Shown here piece by piece: positions 28,405 through 33,690 of a stretch of DNA of 64,000 nt (position 1 is its first letter; each line of letters opens with the position of its first letter). Under the pieces are notes generated by a model that was not told where the DNA came from, did not search any database, and saw only the letters and a program-made list of their open reading frames with translations. The DNA is from Arbacia lixula (Eukaryota > Echinodermata > Echinoidea > Arbacioida > Arbaciidae), in contig OZ022588.1 of assembly GCA_963669155.1 (NCBI GenBank), forward strand, positions 7,841,335-7,905,334. Reading direction: 5' to 3'. The translations under genes were made by a program, and so were the position numbers.

Positions 28405-31336
28405 ATTTTATAATCTTTGTTGTTCTGTGGTGTGTTCTGAATTTTGGGTAAAGCTATTACTCAGTTGGGAGCCTAACCAATGTACTACTACTGATAACCA
28501 CCTTTTAATGGAAAATATAGTTATCACATTTTAATATTCAACTGTGTATGACATAATACATAAATCTTTGAATTGAGCAATGCATTGTGGGATACTCATT
28601 GGTTGCAGCCTGGATGACCTGTTGAGGGCGGGCATCCTTCAGTCAGACACGGTGGTGGTCGTCGACAAGGAGTCGTCCAAGCTTGCCGAGGAGGACTACA
28701 TGGCGGACGCCAACCAGATCGTTGCTGCTCAGTACTTGTTCAAGTAAGAAAGTGTTGTTTGGTTAATCACCGCTCTCCCCAGCGACACACCCTACCCCCC
28801 CATCCTCACCCTACCCCCCATCCTCACCCTACCCCAACCCCCATCCTCGCCCTACCCCAACACCCCTGGCCCCACCCTCCTCCAGCCATGGTTCCTACCC
28901 TCTCTGCCACTCCTGAAAATTAAACTGTTTTGATCAAATGAGATTGTAACGCAAACAAATTATCTGGCCATTTCTCTTTCATTTGCTACCAGTTTTGTGA
29001 TAATTTGATACAAATTAACAATGTAATGATCATCTTATGCATTTTTTGTTTCATTTAAACAATGGAAACCCAAGTTTAAAAGTACTGTAGCTCATTGTAG
29101 CAAATAAGACAAACTTTTGGGTTTGGCAGTGTGGGTCCCATATACTATCTGCTAGAAGGGAGTCAAAACAGTGTTCATATTTATAATGCACAGAGATCCA
29201 ATATGCCTCCACCCCTGTCCCCTATTTTACTTTTTGCAGGTTTAAATCCTCCAACTTCATCTTCCATCTTCCATATATATCTTGGGTTCTAGCTTTCATG
29301 TTTATTCTTTTACAAACCTTAATGCCCTATACATATTCTTTAACACACCCTAAGATTCATGTTTATGCTTTGACATGCCTTTGCTTTTGATCACACCCTT
29401 TACCACTTCTGTGGAAGGTTAACGATTTCTCTGTATGATTTGGGTGTATCACTGCAAAACAATTGTAACAGTGGCGCGTGAAGAGTGAAGTTTGATACAT
29501 TTCCTCGTGGACAAATGCTTCATTTTTATATTTTTTTTTCTCTGACACACCCTTAGATTATTCCCACACATCAGCATCATCACTGAGCTGACTCATCCGT
29601 CCAACATGAGGTTCATGCAGTTCAGAGCCAAGGACTTCTATGCGCTGAGGATGGCACAGAAGCAGAAGGTAAGTCGAATATCGAATCCTAAAGCAATGAC
29701 CAGATGTATTTCTAAAAAATGCATTGAGGATGGCACAGAAGCAGAAGGTATGTCCAATATCTAATCCTAAAGCAATGAGCAGATGTAATTTCTAATAAAA
29801 TGCATTGGGTCTCATGGAATATAGCCCCCCCCAAAAAAAAAAAAAAAAAAAATCACCCTTGTAAAATTACAGAAGGGCACTTACTGCTATATACGCCATA
29901 TATTTAGCGAGTTTGATTTTTTGCGAATCAGAACTTGGCGGCAATTTTGCGAGTGGTTAAATTTGTGATCATGGACTACTTGTACTAGTAGTACATATGC
30001 GCGTGTACGTTGTATTCATATTTTCACGTGTTGTTAATTTGCGAATAGCATCTGACTCGCGAAACTTGCGAATATAAAAACCCTGCGAAATGTATGGTGT
30101 ATACAGTAACTGAAGATAGCCCAGAAACTTTATCTGTTTCCGTAGGCATTATTGAGGGGGGGGGGGGATCAATATGTACAGCTCAACACTTGTTATGTTC
30201 TGGTTCCAATGGGCATTCATTGATAAATATGCTGAATTAGCATGTTGTATAGGTATATGCATTATATTAATTCTCTCACATGTACTCTTGTGATATACAG
30301 AAGGAGAAAGAAAAGGGCTCAAACATCTCCTACATGTTCCGCCTGCCGTTCTCTGCTGGTAATGTCTTCAGTGCCAGCATGTTGGACACCCTCCTGTACC
30401 AGTCCTTTGTCAAGGACTACATGATCAGCTTCACCAGACAGCTCCTGGGTCTAGACCAGGCACCGGGGTCAGGCTACCTGTGTGAGGTAAGCATTCATTG
30501 TTATTGATGTTAGATTGAGGGCGCTCTCCAATCTGAAAATGGAGCTTCTGGGTTTTGATCAGGCAACATGGTCTGGAAACCTGTGCGAGGTTAGCATTCA
30601 TCCACACTTTCCTGTTGTTCATACTCTCCACATGGACATTTGGGAAAGTTATTCTGTTCATCCGTTCTATACTGATTTAACCCGTCTGTTACCGTCTGTT
30701 TTATTTTCAGCTGCGGATCACCCATGAAGACATGTGGATCCGGACGTTTGGCCGGTTATACCAGAAGCTGTGCTCCACAACCCATGAGATCCCCATCGGT
30801 GTCTACAAGACTCACAACCAAAACTCTGATAACAAGTCAGAGGTAGGTCACATAAGGTCTGCCATGGTCGAGACTTGGGAGAGAGAATGGGCAAAGTAGG
30901 AAGTTGGACTGCCATGGTGGAGACATTGCCCCCTGTATTTAACACAGAGCTATGTTCATGAGAAGGTCATTTGAATATAAGCTAGAAAATCACAGGGATT
31001 GCAATAAGTATCTTTGAAATTTTTTTTGAGAGGAGATAAAACAGTAGTTGTGAATTTCTGAAAATCACAAAAGCAAAGGACCCAGAACCATGTGATCTGT
31101 ATGAATTTATGAGTTCACCAATCATATATGTATTGAAGGATGTGAACTTGCAATGCTGTTTTTCTTTCAGCTTTCTGTCACTATCGAGGATGATGACAGC
31201 TCATCAACTGGTCTGTCGGAAGAGAGGAAAGAAATCGCTCATCTTGTCAGGCAGAAGATGAAGAAAATGGACATTCCCCCAGAAGAATATGGTAAGTCTT
31301 CATCTAGTGGACAATCAGTGTACATATTGTCATCAT

Positions 31337-31407
<71 letters not shown>

Positions 31408-32790
31408 GAGGGGAGTAGAGGGGGGAAGAAGGGGGAGGGATTGAGCAAGAGATGGAGAGAGAAGGGGAGGGGAAGAGCTAGGAACATGAGAAAGGCAGAG
31501 GAGAGAGTGAAATGGAGAGAGAAAGAAGAACAAATGGAAAATCTATTGGACAATCAATATTCATATTGTGATTATTAGAGAGTGAGAAAGGAGAAAGGGG
31601 AATCGAAGGGGAGGGGAAAAGATAGAGTGAGAGATGGAAAGAGAAGGGGAGGGGAAGAGGGAAGAGGAGAAAGGAAGAAGAGGGGGTGAAAAGGAGAAAG
31701 GGAGAAGAGAAAATGGAAATTAGAAATTAGGAGAGAAGGGGTGAGTTAGAAAACAAAGAAAGAGAAGAGAGAGTGATTTACATATTGTGGTTGTGGTTAT
31801 TAGAGAGGGAGAAATGAGAAGAGGGGGTGAAGGGGAGGGGGGAACATAGAGCAAGAGATGGAGAGAGAAGGGGGGAAGAGGGGATAGGAGAAAGGAAGAA
31901 CGAGTGATGGGAAGAAGAGAAAGTGGAAAGGATCTCTATTGAAGTATTTATATTATTTTAACTATTCAGGTAATGTACAGCATCATTATTTTTGCATCTT
32001 TTTTTGGTGTCTTTTCAACTTAACAGACAGCGAAGTCAGTGACAAGAGGAATAAGGTATCGTACGTGCTCATCAACCCCAGCTTTGAGACCAAGCTAGAA
32101 GTCGATGACATCATGTAAGTTCAAAGGTCAAACTGCTTGTGTCTACCCTTTTGGACATCATTTCCCGGTTTACTTTTGCGCAATAAAAAGAAAGTAGACA
32201 TATCAATACCAGGGGCATAGCTAATATTGGGAGTGATATGTTTACTTCCTTTTTATTGGGCATTAGTAAACAGGAAAATGATGTCAAAAAAGTAGATACA
32301 AATACTTTGATCTCACAAAGCAGAAGAAAGCTACCCTATAAACTGTTACCAAACGTTGGTTATTTGACATCATGATAAAAACATCTGAGGAAACGAAAAG
32401 ACAGATGTTCAGCTGCTATACAAGTATATAAGAGATATTAGACAACTTTTTGATGGTGCTGAAGAAATCTACTGATTAGTGCTCAAAGCATTCGGGAGAG
32501 AAGAGGTGTGGGAAAGTTTGGTTTGTTACACTTGTTACACTTGTGTGTGCCCATGGGACTGAGAAGGTTTGGGTAAAAAATAAGAAAGAGGAAATGAAAC
32601 TGTTAGCTAATTTCATTCTTTCCCATCTCTTCCCTGTTGCCATGGCAGCTTCATCATCCGGCCAGCGGGCGGGCCCAAGACGCCCTCCCCTATGCCTCCG
32701 AGGAGGAAGTTCAGCAGCAGGAGGGTCAAGCCTCGCAACACCGCACCCAAACCAGACCCCACGGGACCCAACGTCGACACCAAGTTGTAG
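2437..32790 (+). CDS. KCNT1: Sodium-activated potassium channel (Slo2/KCNT family), 24 exons, 5'-partial
   Basis: Gene-level entry. Exons: 2437-2545, 5959-6033, 6861-6944, 8192-8286, 9467-9656, 10579-10743, 12239-12375, 14855-14918, 20806-20914, 21536-21644, 22372-22521, 23001-23263, 23844-23987, 24598-24904, 25537-25642, 26420-26592, 27723-27794, 28609-28743, 29557-29668, 30301-30486, 30711-30842, 31171-31291, 32027-32114, 32649-32790. All junctions are GT-AG and the phases chain without a break: 3267 nt give 1088 residues plus TAG. Seen in order: S2, S3, S4, S5, pore with TVGYGD, S6, RCK1, a serine-rich linker, RCK2 and a basic tail. Family knowledge: Slo2 channels are plasma-membrane tetramers that pass K+ when intracellular Na+ rises and set excitability. 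The N-terminus and S1 (about 100 residues in vertebrate relatives) are upstream of the window. Vertebrates have KCNT1 and KCNT2; this is probably their single invertebrate counterpart, so the symbol is approximate. Confidence 0.96.
2546..5958. other. KCNT intron 1: repeats and no coding sequence
   Basis: Contains two copies of one dispersed repeat (3215-3345 and 3580-3705, sharing ttcaaggct/ccaggctgttgggca and ctg(c/t)agta(t/g)a blocks), the MITE-like unit at 4386, and an AT-rich catatcata region (5690-5890). Confidence 0.5.
4386..4530 (+). repeat. Interspersed MITE-like repeat family, member 1
   Basis: aaagggatatttcaccctgg, then atatcagtgaaggtttgacg and tttcaattttgtgacgtc: the same order of blocks as the two minus-strand copies right of the gap. 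Located in KCNT intron 1. Confidence 0.6.
5959..6033 (+). CDS. KCNT1: KCNT exon 2: S3 segment
   Basis: 75 nt, phase 0 on both sides, between tctgacag and gtaagt. Residues 37-61 include [12 protein letters not shown], which corresponds to LEMINTLPFIIT (S3) of vertebrate KCNT. Confidence 0.93.
6715..6790. repeat. CT/GTCT microsatellite in KCNT intron 2
   Basis: tctctctgtctctgtctgtc followed by tgtctctctctccctctc, ending about 70 bp before exon 3. Confidence 0.8.
6861..6944 (+). CDS. KCNT1: KCNT exon 3: S4 segment
   Basis: 84 nt, phase 0 on both sides, between tttacag and gtaagt. Residues 62-89 contain [20 protein letters not shown], nearly identical to vertebrate KCNT. As in the family, S4 lacks the regular arginine ladder of strongly voltage-gated channels. 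Confidence 0.95.
7286..7304. repeat. Poly-C run in KCNT intron 3
   Basis: An uninterrupted C homopolymer of about 18 bases between taactc and gcatg; the length is prone to sequencing error. Confidence 0.85.
7877..7942 (+). other. Candidate 66-nt cassette exon between KCNT exons 3 and 4
   Basis: A 66-nt open stretch sits between a pyrimidine-rich acceptor (ttctttttag) and a consensus donor (gtaagt). It is phase 0 on both sides, so it would insert 22 residues ([12 protein letters not shown] and 10 more) just after S4 without shifting the frame. The following 249 nt up to exon 4 are also open in the same frame. Vertebrate KCNT has no insert here, so this is only a splice-site-based prediction and may be a decoy. 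Confidence 0.25.
8192..8286 (+). CDS. KCNT1: KCNT exon 4: S4-S5 linker and S5
   Basis: 95 nt from after ctttcag to gtaatc; leaves phase 2. Residues 90-120, [18 protein letters not shown] and the hydrophobic [12 protein letters not shown], match the S4-S5 linker and S5 of Slo2 channels. Confidence 0.94.
8640..9466. repeat. ~440-bp tandem higher-order repeat ending at KCNT exon 5
   Basis: Blocks recur in order: actacca-gttttgata at 8656, 9051 and 9369; gtcaattataacacaattta at 8742 and 9124; gagagagttaaccct at 8983 and 9430. One unit boundary falls inside exon 5, so the first unit carries a copy of the exon's acceptor (9020-9021) and first 18 nt. Confidence 0.75.
9467..9656 (+). CDS. KCNT1: KCNT exon 5: pore loop, selectivity filter and S6
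   Basis: 190 nt from ccacag to gtacgt. Residues 121-184 carry CGIHHLERG, the pore helix and the K+ filter TVGYGD (153-158), then [20 protein letters not shown], the S6 gate helix. The two residues after GDI are EV, where vertebrate KCNT has TP. An imperfect copy of this exon's acceptor and first 18 nt lies at 9020-9039. Confidence 0.97.
9677..10120. repeat. ~228-bp tandem duplication in KCNT intron 5
   Basis: ggaggaatgaaggatagttt appears at 9690 and 9919; the following ~200 bp (caattacacaccggtca, ggcttatgttacaagaatga, gaacaattactgcaaat) are repeated with few differences. Confidence 0.85.
10230..10460 (-). mobile_element. Fragment of a LINE reverse-transcriptase C-terminus
   Basis: The minus strand reads [20 protein letters not shown], then [16 protein letters not shown] to a stop. 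This is the typical end of several LINE polyproteins (RGRP-x-RW-x-DDI ... W-x(2)-AQDR-x-W). It is a ~65-codon remnant in KCNT intron 5; clade not determined (RTE, CR1 or Jockey-like). Confidence 0.7.
10579..10743 (+). CDS. KCNT1: KCNT exon 6: start of RCK1
   Basis: 165 nt, phase 0 on both sides (gtctacag / gtaagg). Residues 185-239 include [20 protein letters not shown] and [13 protein letters not shown], matching the post-S6 linker and first strand-helix of RCK1 in KCNT ([29 protein letters not shown]). Confidence 0.96.
11427..11525. repeat. Near-perfect hairpin, 45-nt arms, 9-nt loop
   Basis: cctgtacaaatttgccatag at 11427 returns inverted as ctatggcaaatttgtacagg ending 11525. The inner part, cgggacagacaag, also pairs. 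Only three transitions separate the arms, so a transcript would form a ~45-bp stem. It lies in KCNT intron 6 and could be a tiny MITE or a small-RNA precursor. Confidence 0.85.
11700..11855. repeat. Dispersed 'taaagaccacc' repeat remnant
   Basis: tttataaagaccacctg followed by ggtccatatatacaggtttt and actgta; related words occur at 18190-18260 (inverted) and 27135-27205. Confidence 0.4.
12239..12375 (+). CDS. KCNT1: KCNT exon 7: RCK1 core
   Basis: 137 nt after tcccgcag, leaving phase 2 before gtatgc. Residues 240-284 include [20 protein letters not shown], nearly identical to KCNT1 ([20 protein letters not shown]). Confidence 0.96.
13655..13835. repeat. TC dinucleotide microsatellite in KCNT intron 7
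   Basis: About 170 bp of tctctctctc with ccctccctcctt interruptions. Confidence 0.95.
13868..14362. repeat. Interspersed repeat with internal 178-bp tandem units
   Basis: Begins tttgtctcacctgaacgaag, followed by a gttagtct octamer array (13918-13970). Two units then contain atcaattgtgatcacacttg/c, gtacaaa, gatccttgg, ataccatgtgt and gatggggtcaaagg/atcat (13985-14110 and 14163-14290). It ends gcgagactcgtggttcgcga with accaccttg. Unclassified; I recall similar repeats in other marine invertebrates. Confidence 0.65.
14390..14760. repeat. CT-rich low-complexity tract before KCNT exon 8
   Basis: tttcctctctccttcctctc-type pyrimidine sequence. It opens three overlapping frames, all low-complexity Leu/Ser/Pro, which are not coding. 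Confidence 0.85.
14855..14918 (+). CDS. KCNT1: KCNT exon 8: RCK1
   Basis: Short 64-nt exon after ttttgcag, ending on a full codon before gtaagt. Residues 285-306 read [20 protein letters not shown], matching the MDNGEACFILSSRNEVDR segment of KCNT1. Confidence 0.93.
14919..15765. other. Start of KCNT intron 8, no coding sequence
   Basis: Unremarkable AT-rich intron. A dispersed repeat copy around 15425-15480 (gattttatgacagca, gatttattttgcag, gtctatgttta) resembles 2263-2320 in intron 0/1 flank. Confidence 0.4.
15766..16100. repeat. GTAT/GT microsatellite with ~80-90-bp higher-order units
   Basis: tgtatgtatgtgtgtatgtg; the string gtaggagttt(g/t)tacatgtatg recurs at 15798, 15884 and 15967, followed each time by a similar gtctgtatgtgt and gtgcctgtgt pattern. 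Confidence 0.9.
17517..18104. mobile_element. MITE-like element with ~24-bp terminal inverted repeats
   Basis: Left gtgtttcaccgagctgttct; the right end, inverted, reads gttgtttcaccaagctgttc. An extra partial copy of the motif (gtcgttcttagcttaaag) lies at 17733. No ORF of note; located in KCNT intron 8. Confidence 0.65.
18893..19180. repeat. 62-bp tandem repeat array with regularly spaced ATTGG boxes
   Basis: Five units carry tctgattggttgtgtgtttg. ATTGG lies at 18911, 18973, 19036, 19098 and 19153. Odd and even units alternate (gaattcccaaaagattgcat against gatttgcagtccc), giving a ~125-bp dimer period. Confidence 0.9.
19340..19440. repeat. GA/GACA-rich simple repeat
   Basis: gagagagacaaagagagaga followed by cagacagatagatagacaga in KCNT intron 8. 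Confidence 0.75.
20806..20914 (+). CDS. KCNT1: KCNT exon 9: RCK1
   Basis: 109 nt after ttgctag; follows the largest intron (5.9 kb). Residues 307-342 include [16 protein letters not shown] and [14 protein letters not shown], strongly conserved with KCNT1. Confidence 0.96.
21536..21644 (+). CDS. KCNT1: KCNT exon 10: end of RCK1
   Basis: 109 nt between cccttag and gtaagt. Residues 343-378, with [20 protein letters not shown] and LIHTSRG, match [20 protein letters not shown] in KCNT1. Confidence 0.96.
21805..21945. repeat. (GT)n followed by G-rich tract, quadruplex-prone
   Basis: gtgtgtgtgtgtgtgtgtgt at ~21807-21836, and from 21889 a run of ggggaggggggg-type sequence with more than four G runs of 4 or more on the plus strand. 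KCNT intron 10. Confidence 0.85.
22372..22521 (+). CDS. KCNT1: KCNT exon 11: inter-RCK region
   Basis: 150 nt between ttctgtag and gtgagt. Residues 379-428 include [30 protein letters not shown], a hallmark segment of Slo2 channels. Confidence 0.97.
23001..23263 (+). CDS. KCNT1: KCNT exon 12: linker after RCK1
   Basis: 263 nt after cacccaag, ending before gtacgc. Residues 429-516: [20 protein letters not shown] and [19 protein letters not shown] are conserved; the part after residue 480 is charged and serine-rich and probably disordered. Confidence 0.95.
23488..23665 (+). repeat. Dispersed ~185-bp repeat, copy A (KCNT intron 12)
   Basis: gatgtcaaaatttgc, gcagtaacca-aaaggg-tgtggctta, ttgaagtttattcat and gtgccgctcagtatct also occur in the same order at 26750-26935. 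Confidence 0.75.
23844..23987 (+). CDS. KCNT1: KCNT exon 13: Ser-rich linker
   Basis: 144 nt between gctatgcag and gtaagt. Starts with [19 protein letters not shown] (compare GTVAMDLQGTEHRPT in KCNT1), followed by a run rich in Ser, Thr and Arg (residues 517-564). Low conservation is typical of this linker; phase continuity on both sides supports the call. Confidence 0.88.
24040..24597. repeat. Diverged tandem units before KCNT exon 14, including an exon echo
   Basis: Units share tatgttt-c-aa/ga, agctctcctaagcatt-tgca, agaaa-ta(a)ata and accccata(c/t)tttgtccctc. The unit at ~24293-24488 continues into a copy of exon 14's first 70 nt (24416-24487: ctggtctatgag, cgctcctcattggaccagg, gatagaaaccacctcatgcc). 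In the host frame this copy has TGA at its fourth codon. Confidence 0.85.
24598..24904 (+). CDS. KCNT1: KCNT exon 14: acidic linker with conserved RRPSI motif
   Basis: 307 nt, phase-consistent, between ccctctag and gtaagt. Residues 565-666 include [11 protein letters not shown], matching RRPSIAPVLE of KCNT1, and then a strongly acidic stretch ending WDEEDP. A decayed copy of the first 70 nt and the acceptor lies 182 bp upstream. Confidence 0.93.
24965..25450. repeat. GAT trinucleotide repeat region in KCNT intron 14
   Basis: gatgatgatgatgatgatga with gaggatgagg and ggtggtggtg interruptions; degenerate at the edges. Confidence 0.95.
25537..25642 (+). CDS. KCNT1: KCNT exon 15: start of RCK2
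   Basis: 106 nt after ttcctag, phase 0 at its end before gtaaga. Residues 667-702 contain [20 protein letters not shown] and [10 protein letters not shown], matching [20 protein letters not shown] and CCLRLDKG. Confidence 0.95.
26420..26592 (+). CDS. KCNT1: KCNT exon 16: RCK2
   Basis: 173 nt between tgtgacag and gtgaga. Residues 703-759 hold [18 protein letters not shown] and [11 protein letters not shown]. The last residues align with the LLLDNK start of the sodium-coordination motif described for vertebrate Slo2.2; here D is E and N is K. Confidence 0.96.
26750..26937 (+). repeat. Dispersed ~185-bp repeat, copy B (KCNT intron 16)
   Basis: Same orientation and block order as 23488-23665, with about three quarters identity by eye. 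No A/B boxes were found, so not clearly a SINE. Confidence 0.75.
27135..27205. repeat. 14-17-bp tandem repeat of ctgtaaagaccacc
   Basis: Four consecutive near-copies (ctacaaagaccagtgt, ctgtaaagaccacctgt, ctgtaaagaccacctct, ctgtaaagaccactg). Confidence 0.8.
27723..27794 (+). CDS. KCNT1: KCNT exon 17: RCK2
   Basis: 72 nt between tttccag and gtaaga. Residues 760-783: [18 protein letters not shown] and GTID, aligned with PDHHFLEAICCFPMVYYM. The two histidines of vertebrate KCNT1 are replaced by P and C. Confidence 0.95.
28372..28400. repeat. (AT)n microsatellite
   Basis: About 13 AT units in KCNT intron 17. Confidence 0.9.
28609..28743 (+). CDS. KCNT1: KCNT exon 18: RCK2
   Basis: 135 nt between ggttgcag and gtaaga. 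Residues 784-828: [20 protein letters not shown] and [15 protein letters not shown], matching KCNT1. Confidence 0.96.
28780..28870. repeat. C-rich minisatellite (ccctacccccatcctca)
   Basis: Three to four copies of ccctacccc-atcctcacc just after the exon 18 donor. Confidence 0.8.
29557..29668 (+). CDS. KCNT1: KCNT exon 19: RCK2
   Basis: 112 nt between acccttag and gtaagt. Residues 829-866: [19 protein letters not shown], a signature of Slo2. Its last 28 nt, its donor and about 50 nt of intron are tandemly repeated with a 79-bp period. Confidence 0.96.
29641..29805 (+). repeat. 79-bp tandem duplication spanning the KCNT exon 19 donor
   Basis: Unit 1 (29641-29719) and unit 2 (29720-29798) both read gaggatggcacagaagcaga-ag, a donor (gtaagt, then gtatgt), aata-c-aatcctaaagcaatga and cagatgta. 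The second donor starts at 29748. Confidence 0.93.
29881..30110. mobile_element. MITE-like element with ~25-bp terminal inverted repeats
   Basis: Left ttactgctatatacgccata; the right end inverted reads ttactgtatacaccatacat. The interior has gcgaat/ttcgcg words. KCNT intron 19. Confidence 0.7.
30301..30486 (+). CDS. KCNT1: KCNT exon 20: RCK2
   Basis: 186 nt, phase 0 on both sides (gatatacag / gtaagc). Residues 867-928: [48 protein letters not shown]; nearly identical to KCNT1. An imperfect copy of the 3' edge lies about 100 bp downstream. Confidence 0.97.
30541..30599 (+). pseudogene. Echo copy of the KCNT exon 20 3' edge
   Basis: Reads [16 protein letters not shown] then gttagcattcat, against [16 protein letters not shown] then gtaagcattcat at the true exon end. 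Both coding and intron flanks match, so it is a duplicated junction 103 bp downstream. Confidence 0.85.
30711..30842 (+). CDS. KCNT1: KCNT exon 21: end of RCK2
   Basis: 132 nt, phase 0 on both sides (attttcag / gtaggt). Residues 929-972: [19 protein letters not shown] and [10 protein letters not shown], matching the KCNT1 segment EGDLWIRTYGRLFQKLCSS. Confidence 0.96.
31171..31291 (+). CDS. KCNT1: KCNT exon 22: C-terminal region
   Basis: 121 nt between tctttcag and gtaagt. Residues 973-1012: acidic [12 protein letters not shown], then [16 protein letters not shown], corresponding to SELVKNRMKHLGL of KCNT1. Confidence 0.93.
31325..31935. repeat. GA-rich tract built of three ~230-bp units in KCNT intron 22
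   Basis: A pure (GA)n run at 31331-31410, then gagatggagagagaagggga-type sequence. The landmark catattgt, followed by att-agagag, recurs at 31323, 31561 and 31781. Almost all purine on the plus strand. Confidence 0.88.
32027..32114 (+). CDS. KCNT1: KCNT exon 23: C-terminal region
   Basis: 88 nt between cttaacag and gtaagt. Residues 1013-1041: [20 protein letters not shown], matching the [21 protein letters not shown] motif near the end of KCNT1. Confidence 0.95.
32138..32302. repeat. Hairpin element in the last KCNT intron, ~75-nt arms
   Basis: tgtgtctac, gacatcatttcccggtttac, caataaaaag and gtagacatatcaataccа-type blocks on the left are mirrored by attgggagtgatatgtttac, tttttattgg, gtaaacaggaaaatgatgtc and gtagataca on the right, with a loop near 32212-32224. 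Confidence 0.8.
32649..32790 (+). CDS. KCNT1: KCNT exon 24: last coding exon
   Basis: Begins after catggcag and ends at TAG 32788-32790. FIIRPAGGP corresponds to YLIRSDP; the remaining ~37 residues are basic and proline-rich ([15 protein letters not shown]) and specific to this lineage. The final residues DTKL do not form a clear PDZ ligand. Confidence 0.93.
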
Positions 32791-33690
32791 GACTCCCTCA
32801 GTGTTCAGAGATGGAAGGTGTGGAGCTCTGATGTTTCTGGTGAGGCGATCGAAGGTTGCTTGGTGTTTGAGACTGGCCGATCAGGAGGCTTGTTTGGTTG
32901 GTTCAGAAATGAATGCAAGTTCTGATGTTTCAAGTCGAGCACATTATGGAAAACTGCTGCAAAAACACATGAAAAGAACTATCAACGGTCATGTTGGTTT
33001 ACAAATGAACCATATGAAGTTGTGACATTTTGAGTCAAGAAAGCTTTGGGCGGACACCTGATGATGATCTGAAACAAACCGTAAACTCACTTGTTGGTTC
33101 AGAAATGAATTATATGGAGATATGATGTATCAACTAAAGCAGGTTATGGAAAACTTGATCACATCAAAAGATCTATATTCAGCAGTCACGTTAGTCCAAA
33201 CATGAATGGTGTTGAGTTCTGACATTTTGAGTCAAGCAAGTCACGCAAAACAGCTGGTGATCTAAAAAGAACTGTTAAAGGCTCGATGGTTCAGAAATGA
33301 ATGATGTGTAGTTCTGATGTTACAAGTCGAGCACGTTATGAAAAACTGTCGATGATATTAAAAGAACTTTCAGCATCATGTTGGTTCAAAACTTAACGAC
33401 GTGCAGTTCTGATGCTTCTAGTCAGGTTTTAGTGGGCTATTTGGGTTCTAAATGCAACTATCAGCAGGCTTGATAGTTCAGAAATGAATGGTGTGGAATC
33501 TAAGATCAAGCAGGCTTTGCAGAATTGTCTGGGAGCTCTATAGAACCATCAACAGGCTTTGAGGTTCAGTCATGAATGATTCGAGATCAAGAGAGATGTG
33601 AGAGGTTTGTGAATGAAAAGAACTATCGACAGGCTTGGTGGTTTGGAAATTATACTGAGGAGGGGTTATGTTTCTTGGATTTTAGTTCCC
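32791..33690 (+). repeat. Decayed ~95-bp minisatellite in the presumed KCNT 3'UTR
   Basis: Starting about 20 bp after the stop, the core ggttcagaaatgaatg followed by agttctgatgttt and then agtcgagca recurs near 32898, 32993, 33095, 33190, 33287, 33381, 33473, 33560 and 33630. Spacing is about 70-100 bp and divergence increases downstream. It is tandem DNA that would be transcribed if the 3'UTR reaches this far. No poly(A) site is certain; the first clear AATAAA I see is near 37095. Confidence 0.75.
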
